Part shown: positions 11,087-21,298 of the stretch, one piece after another
How the letters are laid out: every line of letters starts with the position of its first letter
Position numbering within the stretch: position 1 is the stretch's first letter
Assembly (NCBI RefSeq): GCF_024584705.1
Contig: NZ_CP097384.1
Location: forward strand, 1,674,001-1,738,000
DNA from: Blastopirellula sp. J2-11
GTDB taxonomy: Bacteria > Planctomycetota > Planctomycetia > Pirellulales > Pirellulaceae
Direction of reading: 5' to 3'
DNA length: 64,000 bases
Notes under the pieces: generated by a model
The model's database searches: none
What the model saw: the letters and a program-made list of their open reading frames with translations, nothing else
What the model was told of the DNA's origin: nothing
Program-made: the position numbers and the translations under genes

Positions 11087-11954
11087 AACGGTTTCGCCGA
11101 TCGAGCCCAAGCCGCTGTTGGCCGCATGGTCGCTTTGCCAGCGTGAGATCGTACGCTTTTTGCGGCAACGCAATCGGATCATCGGCGCGATTGGTCAGCC
11201 TTTGTTGTTTTGGCTGTTGTTTGGCGCTGGGATGAGCCGCACGTTTCAATTGCCGGGGGCCGCGACCTCGGCCGGGGTCAGCTTTTTGGAATATTACTTT
11301 TCCGGAACGTTGATGCTGATCGTCTTGTTCACGGCGATCTTTGCGACGATCTCGATCATTGAAGATCGAAACGAAGGATTCCTGCAGTCGGTGTTAGCGG
11401 CGCCGATACCGCGCTGGTCGATGGTGCTGGGCAAAGTGATGGGGGGAGCGCTGTTGGCGACGCTGCAAGGCGTCCTCTTCCTACTGCTGGCGCTGACGCT
11501 GAAAGTGAACCTGGGACCGCTCAACTTCGTGGTGATGGCGGTCTTCCTGCTAATTGTCGGCATCGGTTTGACGTCGCTCGGATTTTTGCTCGCCTGGCGA
11601 ATGGAGTCGACGCAAGGTTTTCACGCGGTGATGAATCTGCTGTTGATGCCGCTCTGGCTGTTATCGGGCGCCTTTTTCCCCGTACCGTGGATTGATGCGC
11701 AATCCCCCTGGAGCCAGGTTGTGATGCATTGGGTGATGCGTCTGAATCCGGTGACCTACGCAATTGCATCGCTACGAGAGATAATGTACTGGGGCATGGG
11801 GGACGCGGCTCCGTTGCCGGGACGCGGACTTCCGGTCGAAGCCTATTGGTCCCCCAGTCCTGTGACTGGCGTGGTCGTGACGATCGCGTTCGCTGCATTG
11901 ATGCTTGGCTGGGCTTGTTGGGCCGCAGCCGAACCCAGAAGTGGAGACGCCTAA
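11076..11954 (+). CDS. ABC-2 type transporter permease
   Basis: 292 residues from ATG 11076, preceded by a strong GAGAGGAGG. Six membrane segments with the ABC-2 fold, including LFTAIFATISIIEDRNEGFLQ, the conserved cytosolic coupling region, and LLLMPLWLLSGAFFP, a typical late helix. It works with the ATPase that overlaps it. The substrate is unknown. The stop shares a base with the next start (TAATG), indicating translational coupling to the SCO gene. Confidence 0.88.
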   Translation: MASETVSPIEPKPLLAAWSLCQREIVRFLRQRNRIIGAIGQPLLFWLLFGAGMSRTFQLPGAATSAGVSFLEYYFSGTLMLIVLFTAIFATISIIEDRNEGFLQSVLAAPIPRWSMVLGKVMGGALLATLQGVLFLLLALTLKVNLGPLNFVVMAVFLLIVGIGLTSLGFLLAWRMESTQGFHAVMNLLLMPLWLLSGAFFPVPWIDAQSPWSQVVMHWVMRLNPVTYAIASLREIMYWGMGDAAPLPGRGLPVEAYWSPSPVTGVVVTIAFAALMLGWACWAAAEPRSGDA

Positions 11955-13171
11955 TGAATAAATCACTCGCCTTTTTCTTCGCCATCATGTTCGTCCTCAT
12001 TGGGGGAATGATGGTCTGGTTCGCCGCGAATGCGGCCAATCGCAACGGCGCGATGCGCGATGTGGATCATCCGACCGACAACGTCACCGTTCCGGAGGAC
12101 GCCTATGTGGGCGAATTTGAGTTGATCGACACCAGCGGAGAGCCGTTTGATTCCAGCGAGCTGAAAGGGGACGTGTGGGTCGGCAGTTTCTTTTTTACGA
12201 GCTGCCCATCCATTTGCCGTTTGTTGAATCAGCAAGTCGCCGCTCTGACCGATGAGTTCGAGGGAAACGACGTGCGTTTTGTCAGCATCACCTGCGATCC
12301 GGTCAACGATACGCCGGAAGTGATGGCGAAGTACGCCAAGATGTTTGAAGCCGATCCGCAACAGTGGAAGTTTTTGACCGGCGACTTGGCGACGATTAAG
12401 GAGATCTCCGAAAAGCAATTTCACGTTGGTTTCGCCAAGCAGACGCACAGCGAGCGGATGTTGGTGGTCGATCGCAACGGAAAGTTGCGCGGCAGTTTTC
12501 TGGCGACGCAAACGTCCGACTTTCAAGCGGCGCGCAAGTTGATCAAAGAGTTGTTGGCCGAAGAGCCGGAAGCGGAAATGCCGGCGGAAGAGACCCAACC
12601 GGTTAAGCCGATGTCGTCGTTCACATTGACCGAACGCAACGGGGAGCCGTTTGACAGCAAGTCGCTGGAAGGAGACTATTGGCTCGGCAGTTTCTTTTTT
12701 ACGACTTGCCCATCGACCTGCACGCTGTTGAATCTAGAGAATGCTCGACTTCAGTCCGAGTATGCCGATCGCGGCCTGAAGCTTGTCAGCATTACGTGCG
12801 ATCCGGCGAACGATACGCCCAACGTATTGACCGGCTACGCCGAGCGTTTCGGAGCGAAACCAGACGTTTGGTACTTTTGCACCGGTGATCTGAAATACAT
12901 CGAGCAAATCGGCGCCGGCTACTTTGACGCGATCGTGAAACCGCAGACCCACAGCGAACAACTTTATCTGGTAGGGTCTGACGGCAAAGTGATTGACTCG
13001 TACATCGCCGTCAATCCGATCCAGATGCAGCTCCTGAGGAAGAAGCTGGACGAACTGCTTGGCCCGCAGCCAGAGAAGTCGGAAGCAGCGGCGGAGCCAG
13101 CACCGGCTGAGCCGAAAGCGACCGACGAAACAGAGGCGCAGCCCGCCGCAGCCGCCGCTACGCAGGAGTAA
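11954..13171 (+). CDS. tandem SCO1/SenC copper-chaperone fusion
   Basis: 405 residues from ATG 11954; the longer upstream frame overlaps the permease and is not needed. An N-terminal membrane anchor (about 5-28) is followed by two complete thioredoxin-fold SCO domains. Domain 1 has Cys84-Pro-Ser-Ile-Cys88 and His165 (QTHSERM); domain 2 has Cys252-Pro-Ser-Thr-Cys256 and His333 (QTHSEQL). Both keep every copper ligand. The C-terminal 35 residues are Ala/Glu/Pro-rich. SCO proteins deliver copper to, or reduce, the CuA site of CoxB. A two-domain single chain is unusual. Confidence 0.9.
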   Translation: MNKSLAFFFAIMFVLIGGMMVWFAANAANRNGAMRDVDHPTDNVTVPEDAYVGEFELIDTSGEPFDSSELKGDVWVGSFFFTSCPSICRLLNQQVAALTDEFEGNDVRFVSITCDPVNDTPEVMAKYAKMFEADPQQWKFLTGDLATIKEISEKQFHVGFAKQTHSERMLVVDRNGKLRGSFLATQTSDFQAARKLIKELLAEEPEAEMPAEETQPVKPMSSFTLTERNGEPFDSKSLEGDYWLGSFFFTTCPSTCTLLNLENARLQSEYADRGLKLVSITCDPANDTPNVLTGYAERFGAKPDVWYFCTGDLKYIEQIGAGYFDAIVKPQTHSEQLYLVGSDGKVIDSYIAVNPIQMQLLRKKLDELLGPQPEKSEAAAEPAPAEPKATDETEAQPAAAAATQE

Positions 13172-13176
13172 TTCAC

Positions 13177-13617
13177 TTGGATCTGGTTCAGATATTGCCG
13201 CACGTCAACGCTTCGCTTAACGGGCTGGCGACGGTCTTGTTGATCGTCGGCTTGGTGCTGATCAAGCGGCGCCAGGAAGTCGCCCACAAGTGGACGATGC
13301 TCTCCTGCTTTGGCGTGTCGGTGATCTTTTTGGGTTGCTACCTGACGTATCACGCGCTGCTGCCAGGACATGGCAAAACGTTTCCCAGCTATCCGCCGGC
13401 GGCGGTTCGCTACTTTTACTACGCCGTTTTGTTGACGCATGTCGTGCTGGCGGCCGTGGTTCCCTTTTTGGCGGTCGCGACGATTTACTATGGTTTGCGT
13501 GACAATCGGCGTGTACACCTTAAACTAGCGAAGGTGACGTTTCCGATTTGGTTGTACGTTTCGGTAACCGGCGTCTTCGTTTACCTGATGCTTTACCAGA
13601 TCTATCCACCGCAATAA
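13177..13617 (+). CDS. DUF420 membrane protein
   Basis: 146 residues from TTG 13177, with AGGAG eight bases upstream. Four membrane helices; conserved DUF420 features include LPHVNASLNGLATVLLIVGLVLIKRR, AHKWTMLSC and YLTYHALL. DUF420 genes commonly sit with haem-copper oxidase genes and are thought to help their assembly. The next gene begins after 34 bases. Confidence 0.85.
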   Translation: MDLVQILPHVNASLNGLATVLLIVGLVLIKRRQEVAHKWTMLSCFGVSVIFLGCYLTYHALLPGHGKTFPSYPPAAVRYFYYAVLLTHVVLAAVVPFLAVATIYYGLRDNRRVHLKLAKVTFPIWLYVSVTGVFVYLMLYQIYPPQ

Positions 13618-13651
13618 AACGCTGGTTGCCGGCGTCGAGGATGGAATAACG

Positions 13652-13978
13652 ATGAACTATCGACTGATGAAGTCTCACTTAGCGTCGATGATGCTGGCGA
13701 TCGCCGTCGTCTTGATCGTCCAGGTTTCGATCGCCCAAGCGTGTCCGACCTGCAAATCAGGATTTGGCGAACGCTACGTCAACGCGTATGGCTGGAGCAT
13801 CATCTTTATGATGGCGATGCCGTTCACGTTGGTCGGAGCATTCGCCGCTTACGTGTTTTGGTCGATCCGCACCAAGTCAGCTGCGGCGATCGCCGCCGGC
13901 TCTGACGAATCGGTCGCAGAGCTGGCGCAACGTAAATCGGCGCTGGGCGTTCCGACGCAGCCGCCGGTCGACGCGTAA
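13652..13978 (+). CDS. small membrane protein with CPTC motif
   Basis: 108 residues, not assigned to a named family. A signal-like helix (about 10-30) ends at ACPTCKSGFGERYVNAYG, a periplasmic CxxC segment, followed by a second membrane helix and a hydrophilic tail. ATG 13652 has AGGATGGA upstream. It is the last gene of the oxidase run and may take part in redox or metal steps of assembly, but that is context only. Confidence 0.7.
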   Translation: MNYRLMKSHLASMMLAIAVVLIVQVSIAQACPTCKSGFGERYVNAYGWSIIFMMAMPFTLVGAFAAYVFWSIRTKSAAAIAAGSDESVAELAQRKSALGVPTQPPVDA

Positions 13979-13991
13979 GTTGCTTATCTAA

Positions 13992-14372
13992 CTATGGAAG
14001 CCGTTCTTTCACGTCGGTTCGCGGATCCCAAAATTGATCGTGTCCGACCCACAGGCTGCGAGCGAACGGAAAGAAGATCAGCGGGAAGATCACAACGAAC
14101 GCGAGCGCCGCGTACAACAACGTTTGAGAATCGGCTAACCCATTGAAGAGCAACAGCGGAAAAGCGACCGCCACGATCAAAGTTGTCAGGCCGTAGTTGA
14201 AATAGATCGAACCTAAAAAGAAGCCAGGCTCTCGCTCAAAGCGAGCGCCGCAATCCGGACATTGGTCGTAGGTGGTAAACCAGGTTTTCATCAGTCGACC
14301 TTGGCCGCAAACCGGACAGCGCAGGGTAAGGCTTCTCCGCACAAGTGTCCAAAATCTCATGGTTTCCCTCAT
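13992..14372 (-). CDS. DUF983 zinc-ribbon membrane protein
   Basis: 126 residues from ATG 14372 with AGGGA upstream; ATG 14360 is an alternative and the longer upstream frame is discarded. An N-terminal zinc-ribbon-like pair, CPVCG and CPDCG, with GRF-type FEREPGFFLGSIYFNYG between is diagnostic of DUF983, followed by two membrane helices. Function unknown; homologues are often near oxidase genes. It converges on the plus-strand run with only 13 bases between stops. Confidence 0.85.
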   Translation of the reverse strand: MRETMRFWTLVRRSLTLRCPVCGQGRLMKTWFTTYDQCPDCGARFEREPGFFLGSIYFNYGLTTLIVAVAFPLLLFNGLADSQTLLYAALAFVVIFPLIFFPFARSLWVGHDQFWDPRTDVKERLP

Positions 14373-14457
14373 TTCTTCCCTACAAAAGGGGAGCGGCGAA
14401 CGTGCGACAATGATCGTAGCGTTTTCCCTTTCCTGCTGGCAAACGCCAAAATGTCGC

Positions 14458-14631
14458 ATGCGGTATATCTGCGGTCGAATGTTGCAAATCGCCGGGCTCG
14501 TCCTATTGCCGCTGGTGATGCTGTTGGAATTTCAGCAAGTGCTGTCGTTTCGCACGATGTTAGCAGGGTTTTTATTTGGAACGGCCCTTTTCTACTTGGG
14601 GCGGGTTTTACTGGGGGATCCGCGGATTTAG
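14458..14631 (+). CDS. short membrane protein of unknown function
   Basis: 57 residues from ATG 14458. Two membrane helices (MLQIAGLVLLPLVMLLEF and MLAGFLFGTALFYLGRVLLG). It lies in the divergent space after the DUF983 gene start and is not covered by another gene. Amino-acid composition and small size resemble short planctomycete membrane proteins, but no family is claimed and no ribosome site is evident. Confidence 0.5.
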   Translation: MRYICGRMLQIAGLVLLPLVMLLEFQQVLSFRTMLAGFLFGTALFYLGRVLLGDPRI

Positions 14632-14651
14632 CGCGACTGGGATCCCTGATT

Positions 14652-14679
14652 TTGTGATCTCCTGCCTGGGCCCTATACT
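14652..14679 (+). promoter_or_regulatory. sigma-70-like promoter
   Basis: TTGTGA at 14652-14657 and TATACT at 14674-14679 are 16 bases apart, about 60 bases ahead of the PQQ-propeller gene start. Confidence 0.5.
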
Positions 14680-14739
14680 TTCAACAGTAGCAATATCGTC
14701 CCGTTCGCGGCGCCCTCCTTCCTTTCCCTCCGGCCGAGT

Positions 14740-17169
14740 ATGAAGTCCCTTCTCTCTCTCAAACGGATCTCGCTGCTCGCCGCAGCGATCGCGGTTGGGT
14801 TGTTGCAGGTCAATTTCGCTTCTGCGCAATTGCGGTTTTTGCCGCAAACGGCCCCGTCGCGAGGGCAGTTCTCGCTGACGGTCGACTTGCCGGAACTCAA
14901 CAACGAATCGCAACAATTGCTGGTTCAACTCGAGCAACGTCTGCGCGATCGACAGTGGCAAGAGGCGATCGAAGGCTATCGCCGCTTGGTGTCGGCGCAC
15001 GGCGACGAGCTTTTCGAGGCCGATTCGTTGACGCTCCAGACAGGCGATCAATATGTGTTCTACGTCGGTTTGCGTCGTCGACTGCATACGCAGTTGGCCG
15101 AAATCGCGCGGCGTGAGCCTGAACTGCTGATTCCGTATCGTGATCAGACCGACATCTCGGCCAAAGCGGCGTATGACGCCGCGATCGCCGCTCACGATCT
15201 GGGCGCCATAGAGCAAGCGATCGAGCGCTACTTTTTGGCGAGCAAGACCGATCAAGCGCTGTTGGCGCTGGGCGACATGCGACTGGAACGGGGTGAGTTC
15301 GCCGCGGCGCGGGCAGCCTGGGAGCAGATCGATCCGCGTTTGCGGTCTCCTTACGACGAAAAATCGTTGTTGTACGCGCTGCCGGGGCAACCGCTGTGGG
15401 TCGCCGTGGATGGCGTTGATTGGAAACAGGACGAAGCGGAGATCGTCAAGTTATTGCTGCAACCGGAGCGTCATTCTACGCATCGCTCGGTTCCCCAGTC
15501 CGAAATTCCGCTGGCCGATTTGTTGGCTCGTTTGACGCTTGCTTCGGCGCTGGAAGGAGACGCGACGCGGGCAGCGATCGAATTGGATCTGCTTCGGCGG
15601 CTGGCTCCGAATGCGGAAGGTTGGATCGCCGGAAAGCGACAACCTTATGATGCGGCGCTGCAAGCGATTCTCGCGACGTCGCAAGGGACGCAATATGCGC
15701 TCTCCTACGTCGATCATTGGGAAACCTTCGCCGGCAGCCCCACGCGCAGCGCGATCGCCGCCCAAGCGCCCGGCGCCAAATTGGTCGCCTGGTCGATTGC
15801 ATTGCCAAAACAGGCCGCAACGATCCGCACGCCGGGATTGGCCGAAACGTCGCAGAGTGGAGAAACGCCGCTCAGTTTTTACCCGATCGCGGTTGGCGAT
15901 CATCTGTTTGTGAATGACGCCAAACGGCTGCGGGCCTTCCAACTGCGCGACGGCTCGGCAGCTTGGCCGAGCGGCGAAGCGCGTGATCGAAAAAACGCCG
16001 ACTACGGTGCGTTTCATCGCAGCACACCGGACATAGAAAACGGCTTGCATTTGGGGAACACCAATCAATGGCAAGACCGTCATCTGGCGAAGGTGGAATC
16101 GGCGATTGGCGCTCCGCGTTATACGCTTTCGGCCAAGGGACGCTTGATGGCGGCGCGGCAAGGAAACTCGCTCTCGGTTTATACGGAGCGCGCGTCCGAG
16201 TTCTCCAAGTCGGCCGAGATGTTCATCATCGATCTGGGGGCGGAAGGCCGAATCGCGGCGATTATTCCCGCCAACGAGCCAGGCGAAGACGAATGGGAGT
16301 TCGAAGGGACCGGCCTGATTGACGATGGTCGGCTTTATGTCGCGATGACGAAAAACGGAGTCCGTAGCGAGTCAGCGGTCGCTTGTTACGACGCGTCCAC
16401 GGCGCGGCGCATCTGGCGACGGACGATTTGCTCGACCGAGCCGTATGGCGCCGGACTTGTCTTAGGAGACAAAGCGGGGCAACGCTCCCACAACTTGTTG
16501 ACCATGTCGGACGGCGTATTGTACTACAACACCAATCGCGGCGCAATCTCTGCGATCAGCGCCGCAACCGGCGAGATCCAATGGTTAACCATTTATCCGC
16601 GCGGACCGTTGGAAGCGGGAACTTTGATTCGCGCCAATCAGCAATTGCTGCGTGAATTGAATCCGTGCGTCGTGACCGGAGATTTGGTGATGGCGATGCC
16701 GGCCGATTGCGATCGGATCGTGGCGCTGGATGCGGCGACGGGGAAACTGCAGTGGCAAACCGTACCCGGCGGCGTTCAAGCGTCTCATCTCTTGGGAACG
16801 ACCAAAGAGGATTTGATCGTCAGCGGCGATCAGGTTTATTGGATCCGGCTTGATTCGGGGAGGATTCGGAGTCAGTTCCCCAATCCGCGTGATCCGCAAA
16901 ATCTGCAAGCGGAAAGTCCTCCGCAGGGTTACGGACGTGGGATTCTGGGGCGTGATACAATATATTGGCCCACCTTGGAGGCGATCTACGTCTTGAAGCA
17001 GCAAGTCGATCAAGACGAAAACGTGATCGCCGCGCGAGAACCGATTGATTTAAAAGCGTTGGGGCTGACGGGAGGAAACTTGGCGATCTCAGGGGACTAC
17101 CTGGTGATCGCCGGTGCGACGCAGTTGACCGTGTTAAAGAGCGACGCGTCCAGCGATCCTTCTCCCTAA
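14740..17169 (+). CDS. secreted PQQ-like beta-propeller protein
   Basis: 809 residues with a Sec signal peptide ([23 protein letters not shown] to about residue 30). The N-terminal 330 residues are helical, TPR-like ([21 protein letters not shown] and similar). The C-terminal part has PQQ-enzyme-like propeller blades: [41 protein letters not shown]. No enzyme active site is apparent, so it is more likely a structural or interaction scaffold in the periplasm. It precedes the MoxR operon by 44 bases and may be its first gene. Confidence 0.82.
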   Translation: MKSLLSLKRISLLAAAIAVGLLQVNFASAQLRFLPQTAPSRGQFSLTVDLPELNNESQQLLVQLEQRLRDRQWQEAIEGYRRLVSAHGDELFEADSLTLQTGDQYVFYVGLRRRLHTQLAEIARREPELLIPYRDQTDISAKAAYDAAIAAHDLGAIEQAIERYFLASKTDQALLALGDMRLERGEFAAARAAWEQIDPRLRSPYDEKSLLYALPGQPLWVAVDGVDWKQDEAEIVKLLLQPERHSTHRSVPQSEIPLADLLARLTLASALEGDATRAAIELDLLRRLAPNAEGWIAGKRQPYDAALQAILATSQGTQYALSYVDHWETFAGSPTRSAIAAQAPGAKLVAWSIALPKQAATIRTPGLAETSQSGETPLSFYPIAVGDHLFVNDAKRLRAFQLRDGSAAWPSGEARDRKNADYGAFHRSTPDIENGLHLGNTNQWQDRHLAKVESAIGAPRYTLSAKGRLMAARQGNSLSVYTERASEFSKSAEMFIIDLGAEGRIAAIIPANEPGEDEWEFEGTGLIDDGRLYVAMTKNGVRSESAVACYDASTARRIWRRTICSTEPYGAGLVLGDKAGQRSHNLLTMSDGVLYYNTNRGAISAISAATGEIQWLTIYPRGPLEAGTLIRANQQLLRELNPCVVTGDLVMAMPADCDRIVALDAATGKLQWQTVPGGVQASHLLGTTKEDLIVSGDQVYWIRLDSGRIRSQFPNPRDPQNLQAESPPQGYGRGILGRDTIYWPTLEAIYVLKQQVDQDENVIAAREPIDLKALGLTGGNLAISGDYLVIAGATQLTVLKSDASSDPSP

Positions 17170-17213
17170 TTCATCGCTCGCCGATGGCGAGCGGCAGTAC
17201 CTCCGGAGTAACG

Positions 17214-18257
17214 ATGTTGGAAGAACAAGATATTGATTCCGTTCGCAGGCTCAACGCCGCCTACGAACAGATCACGCGAGAACTATCGAAGGTCATCGTT
17301 GGCCAGCAAGAAGTGGTCGAGCAATTGCTGATTTCGCTCTTCGCTGGAGGCCATTGTCTGTTGGTGGGCGTGCCGGGGTTGGCGAAGACGTTGATGATTC
17401 GAAGTTTGGCTGAATCGCTGTCACTCGATTTCAATCGGATCCAATTTACGCCGGACCTGATGCCGTCGGATATCACCGGGACCGAGGTGATCCAAGAGGA
17501 TCGCGCCACTGGCCAGCGTGAATATCGCTTTATTCCTGGGCCGGTCTTCGCCAACGTCATTTTGGCCGACGAGATCAACCGCACGCCTCCCAAGACGCAA
17601 GCGGCCCTGTTGGAGGCGATGCAAGAGCATCAAGTCACCGCCGGCGGCCAGCGTCACCGCTTGCCGAGTCCCTTCTTTGTGCTGGCGACGCAAAATCCGA
17701 TTGAGCAAGAAGGGACCTATCCGCTGCCAGAAGCGCAGTTGGACCGATTCATGTTTAACGTCCAGGTCGATTATCCGACCGCCGCGGAAGAATTGGAAAT
17801 CGTGCGTCGCACGACGACCGACCATCACTCGCTGATCACGGCGACGTTGTCTGGCGAAGATATCGCGCAGTTGACGCATGTCGTCCGCAAAGCGCCGGTT
17901 GCCGACCATATCGCCGCCTACGCAATTCAGCTGGTGCGGATGACGCGTAAAGGCCGGGACGAAACGCCAGACTTTGTCGGCCAGTATGTTCAGTGGGGCG
18001 CTGGACCGCGCGCCAGTCAATATCTGGTGTTGGGAGCGAAATCCCGCGCCGTGCTGCAAGGGCGTACGTTTGTCACCACGCAGGACGTGCAAGCAGTCGC
18101 TCTGCCGGTGTTGCGACATCGTATGCGAACCAATTTTACCGCCGACGCCGAAGGGATCACGACCGATGATCTGATTCGTCGGCTCATCGAACTCGTGCCT
18201 ACGGTCGCCGCAGATGAACAAGCCGACAAAGCGTTTAGATCCGCAAACGCTGGCTAA
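17214..18257 (+). CDS. MoxR-family AAA+ ATPase
   Basis: 347 residues from ATG 17214, with CGGAG five bases upstream; an ATG at 17184 is in frame but lacks a site. Walker A GVPGLAKT, Walker B ILADEINR, pore/arginine regions in [15 protein letters not shown] and [10 protein letters not shown] are MoxR hallmarks. MoxR ATPases remodel or activate vWA-domain partners; three such partners follow immediately. The 3' end overlaps the DUF58 gene by 44 bases in another frame. Confidence 0.93.
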   Translation: MLEEQDIDSVRRLNAAYEQITRELSKVIVGQQEVVEQLLISLFAGGHCLLVGVPGLAKTLMIRSLAESLSLDFNRIQFTPDLMPSDITGTEVIQEDRATGQREYRFIPGPVFANVILADEINRTPPKTQAALLEAMQEHQVTAGGQRHRLPSPFFVLATQNPIEQEGTYPLPEAQLDRFMFNVQVDYPTAAEELEIVRRTTTDHHSLITATLSGEDIAQLTHVVRKAPVADHIAAYAIQLVRMTRKGRDETPDFVGQYVQWGAGPRASQYLVLGAKSRAVLQGRTFVTTQDVQAVALPVLRHRMRTNFTADAEGITTDDLIRRLIELVPTVAADEQADKAFRSANAG

Positions 18258-19119
18258 GCTGCATGGCTTGAGACTGCGGGCCCAACATATTGTTGAAGGG
18301 TTCGTCTCGGGTTCGCATCGTAGTCCCTTTCGCGGCTTCTCGATTGAGTTCGCCGAACACCGAGAGTATGCGCCCGGCGATGATTTGCGCTATCTCGATT
18401 GGAAGGTGTTCGGCCGGACTGACAAGTTCTATCTGAAGCAGTACGAAGACGAAACGAATTTGATCGCCTACCTGGTGCTCGACGTCAGCGAAAGCATGAC
18501 GTACCGCGGCCCTACTGCGCCGTTGTCGAAACTGGAGTACGCCGAGTGCATCGCGACGACGATGGCCTGGTTAACGTTGCACCAACAAGACGCGGTCGGG
18601 TTGGCGACCTTTGACGACGATGTTCGAACGCTGATCGAACCGGGGAGCAGTCCGACGCAATTGCAGCAGTTTTTTGACGTGCTGGATCGTACCGAGCCGC
18701 GGCAAAAAACGGCGACCGGTCCGATCTTTCATCAACTTGCCGAGCGATTCCGGAAACGGGGCGTCGTGCTGGTCATTAGCGACTTTTTTGACGATGTCGA
18801 CACGATGATCGCCGGGCTGAAGCACTTTCGGCATCGTCGGCATGACGTCGTGCTGGTCCATTTGTTGGATCCGGCCGAACTCGATTTTCCGTTTCAACAG
18901 CCGACGATGTTTCAAGGATTGGAGCAGATGCCGGAATTGCTGATCGATCCGCAATCGTTACGTAAAGCCTATCTGCGTGAGATCAACGCGGCGATCGATT
19001 CGCTGAAAGCCCAAGCCCGCGGCGCCAATATCGACTATTTGCAGGTGCGGACCGATCAGCCGCTGGATGTGGTGTTAAACGCGTTTTTGTCAGGTCGCAT
19101 GGCTCGGATGCATACGTAA
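18214..19119 (+). CDS. DUF58 (vWA-like) protein
   Basis: 301 residues. The DUF58 signature [30 protein letters not shown] occupies about residues 39-69, and a vWA-like domain follows with a MIDAS-type DVSES. No membrane segment, so probably cytosolic next to MoxR. The start lies inside moxR, implying coupled translation. DUF58 proteins are the usual MoxR partners. Confidence 0.92.
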   Translation: MNKPTKRLDPQTLAKLHGLRLRAQHIVEGFVSGSHRSPFRGFSIEFAEHREYAPGDDLRYLDWKVFGRTDKFYLKQYEDETNLIAYLVLDVSESMTYRGPTAPLSKLEYAECIATTMAWLTLHQQDAVGLATFDDDVRTLIEPGSSPTQLQQFFDVLDRTEPRQKTATGPIFHQLAERFRKRGVVLVISDFFDDVDTMIAGLKHFRHRRHDVVLVHLLDPAELDFPFQQPTMFQGLEQMPELLIDPQSLRKAYLREINAAIDSLKAQARGANIDYLQVRTDQPLDVVLNAFLSGRMARMHT

Positions 19120-19132
19120 GGAAACATTGCCT

Positions 19133-21298
19133 GTGTCGCTTTTGGCCGTGAGCCCGTTTTTACTTTCCAGCGTCGGCATGTTGGCGTGGGGAGCGGCGGC
19201 GGCTGCGCCGATCTTGATCCATCTCTGGAATCGACGGCGACATCGCAATACGACCTGGGCGGCGATGCAGTATTTGATTGCGGCGATGAAAAAGAACTCG
19301 CGGCGGATTCAGATCGAACAGTTGCTGCTCTTGATTCTGCGTTGTGCGATCATGCTGTTGTTTGCGCTGGCGTTGGCCGATATTTCCTGCACTTCCGGAT
19401 CGCCGCTGGCCTCGTCCGCCTCTCTGGATGCGCGACATACGGTGTTGGTGATCGATGGATCGTATAGCATGGACTATCACGAGAACGGCAGTTCGCGGTT
19501 CAATACGGCCAAAGCGGAAGCCCGGCACATCGTCGAAGCGACCTCGCAAGGTGACGGCTATACGCTGGTCCGAATGGGCCAGCCGCCGCTGGTCGTGATC
19601 GGTGATCCTGCCTATGACGTAGGGGACGTGCTGCAGGAAATCGACGCGCTGCAAATCGCCCATGAGGGCGCCAACCTAGAGACGACGCTGGCCGAAGTGG
19701 AAAAGATCTTGGACAGCGCGCATGCCAATCATCCCCGGCTGACGCGCTCGCGCGTGATCCTGTTCAGCGACTTGCAAAAGACGACCTGGGAAGGCGCGAC
19801 TTCCGGCGGCGCCGCGGCCCGTTTTGAAGCGTTGGCGAAAAAGGGAAGCTTGAGTCTGATCGACGTTGGACAATCCGCTACCGGAAATGCGTTTATTGAG
19901 AACGTGCAAATGCTCGAGCCGTTCGCGACATTAGCCGCTCCCAGCACCTTTGAAATAGATATCCGCCGTGAAGGCGATCTGGGATCGGACGGCAAGAGCG
20001 TGCGAATGTTTGTCGATGATACTTTGGTCGGCCAACAGGTGATTGATCTGACGACCAGCGAAGCGGCGTCGGTGCAGTTCTCGCATCGCTTTGAAAAGCA
20101 GGGGGACCACGCGATTGAGTTTCGTCTGGACGAAGATGCGTTGCCGATTGATGATCACCGTTGGATTGTTGCGTCGGCGAAGGATCAAGTCCGCGTGCTC
20201 TGCATCGCCGGCAGTCCTGGCGCCGCCAAGTTTTTACGATTCGCGCTGCGTCCCGACGATCGAGCCGAAGCGTCCATCGCCCCAGAAGTGGTCAGCCAAT
20301 CGGCGCTGGTCGAAATCGATCTTGCTCCCTACGCCGCGATCTTTGTCGCGGACGCGGCTCGTTTTACGGCGCAAGAGGCCGGCGTACTGATCGAATACGC
20401 GGCGACAGGGAAGGGAGTCGCGTTTTTCCTGGGACCCGATGCCGCCGCCGAAAATTACAACCGCCTGCTCGGATCGCAAGAGCACTCTTTGTTGCCGGTC
20501 TTGTTAGAGTCGCCCAGCGCCGAAGGAGACTATCGTTTTGACCCGCGCGGTTACGAACATCCCTTGGTCGAACCGTTTCGTGGACAGCAAGGGGGCGGAC
20601 TACTGTCGACTCCGGTTTGGCGGTACTTCCGCGTCCAGCGAAACGAAACTGCCCGGACGGCGCTGTGGTTCGATACCGGCGATCCGGCGATTGTGTTGGG
20701 TAACGCAGCGGCCGGCAATCAAGGAGATGCGACCGACAACGTCGCGGTGATCTGCTTGCCGGCGGCGATCTCGACGGCGACCGGATCAGGGCAGCCTTGG
20801 TCGGCGTTACCGACCTGGCCTAGCTTTCCGCCGCTCGTGCAAGAGACGCTGGCTCAGTTGGTGCGGGGAGAGAGCGATCGGCAAAACATCTTGGTCGGTC
20901 AAGTGCTGCAAGGGCGACTGACTTCTAGTTCGGCCGCCGTCACTGCGGCGATCACGACTCCTCGCGACGAAACGCAGCGTCTCGGCCGCCTGCCGGATGG
21001 AAGCTGGGCGTTTGACGAAACCGAGACGAGCGGCGTCTATCGCTTGAAAGTGAGTGATCGACCCCACGCAGACGAACTATTCGCGGCCAATTTGCAAACC
21101 GTCGAAAGCGATCTGACGAAGGTTGCCCGCGACGAACTGCCGCCGGTGTTGTTTCAGGCGAACGCGGATGACGGCGCCTATTTTGCCGCGGGAATCGCCG
21201 CTGGAGTTCCGCTGTTTCGTATCCTTCTGATCAGCGTGCTGGCGTTGTTGTTACTGGAACCGGTTCTTGCCTGGAAGTTTGGATCGGCCGCCTTATGA
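19133..21298 (+). CDS. BatA-like membrane vWA protein
   Basis: 721 residues from GTG 19133, chosen because AAGGAA lies nine bases upstream (TTG 19127 is too close). N-terminal BatA-type membrane hairpin (AAAAAPILIHLWNRRRHR, then LLLLILRCAIMLLFALALA), a vWA domain with MIDAS DGSYS, further beta-rich domains, and a C-terminal helix (LFRILLISVLALLLLEPVLAWKF). The bulk is probably periplasmic or cytosolic facing MoxR; topology is not settled from sequence. The ATGA overlap with the next gene shows an operon. Confidence 0.85.
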   Translation: MSLLAVSPFLLSSVGMLAWGAAAAAPILIHLWNRRRHRNTTWAAMQYLIAAMKKNSRRIQIEQLLLLILRCAIMLLFALALADISCTSGSPLASSASLDARHTVLVIDGSYSMDYHENGSSRFNTAKAEARHIVEATSQGDGYTLVRMGQPPLVVIGDPAYDVGDVLQEIDALQIAHEGANLETTLAEVEKILDSAHANHPRLTRSRVILFSDLQKTTWEGATSGGAAARFEALAKKGSLSLIDVGQSATGNAFIENVQMLEPFATLAAPSTFEIDIRREGDLGSDGKSVRMFVDDTLVGQQVIDLTTSEAASVQFSHRFEKQGDHAIEFRLDEDALPIDDHRWIVASAKDQVRVLCIAGSPGAAKFLRFALRPDDRAEASIAPEVVSQSALVEIDLAPYAAIFVADAARFTAQEAGVLIEYAATGKGVAFFLGPDAAAENYNRLLGSQEHSLLPVLLESPSAEGDYRFDPRGYEHPLVEPFRGQQGGGLLSTPVWRYFRVQRNETARTALWFDTGDPAIVLGNAAAGNQGDATDNVAVICLPAAISTATGSGQPWSALPTWPSFPPLVQETLAQLVRGESDRQNILVGQVLQGRLTSSSAAVTAAITTPRDETQRLGRLPDGSWAFDETETSGVYRLKVSDRPHADELFAANLQTVESDLTKVARDELPPVLFQANADDGAYFAAGIAAGVPLFRILLISVLALLLLEPVLAWKFGSAAL

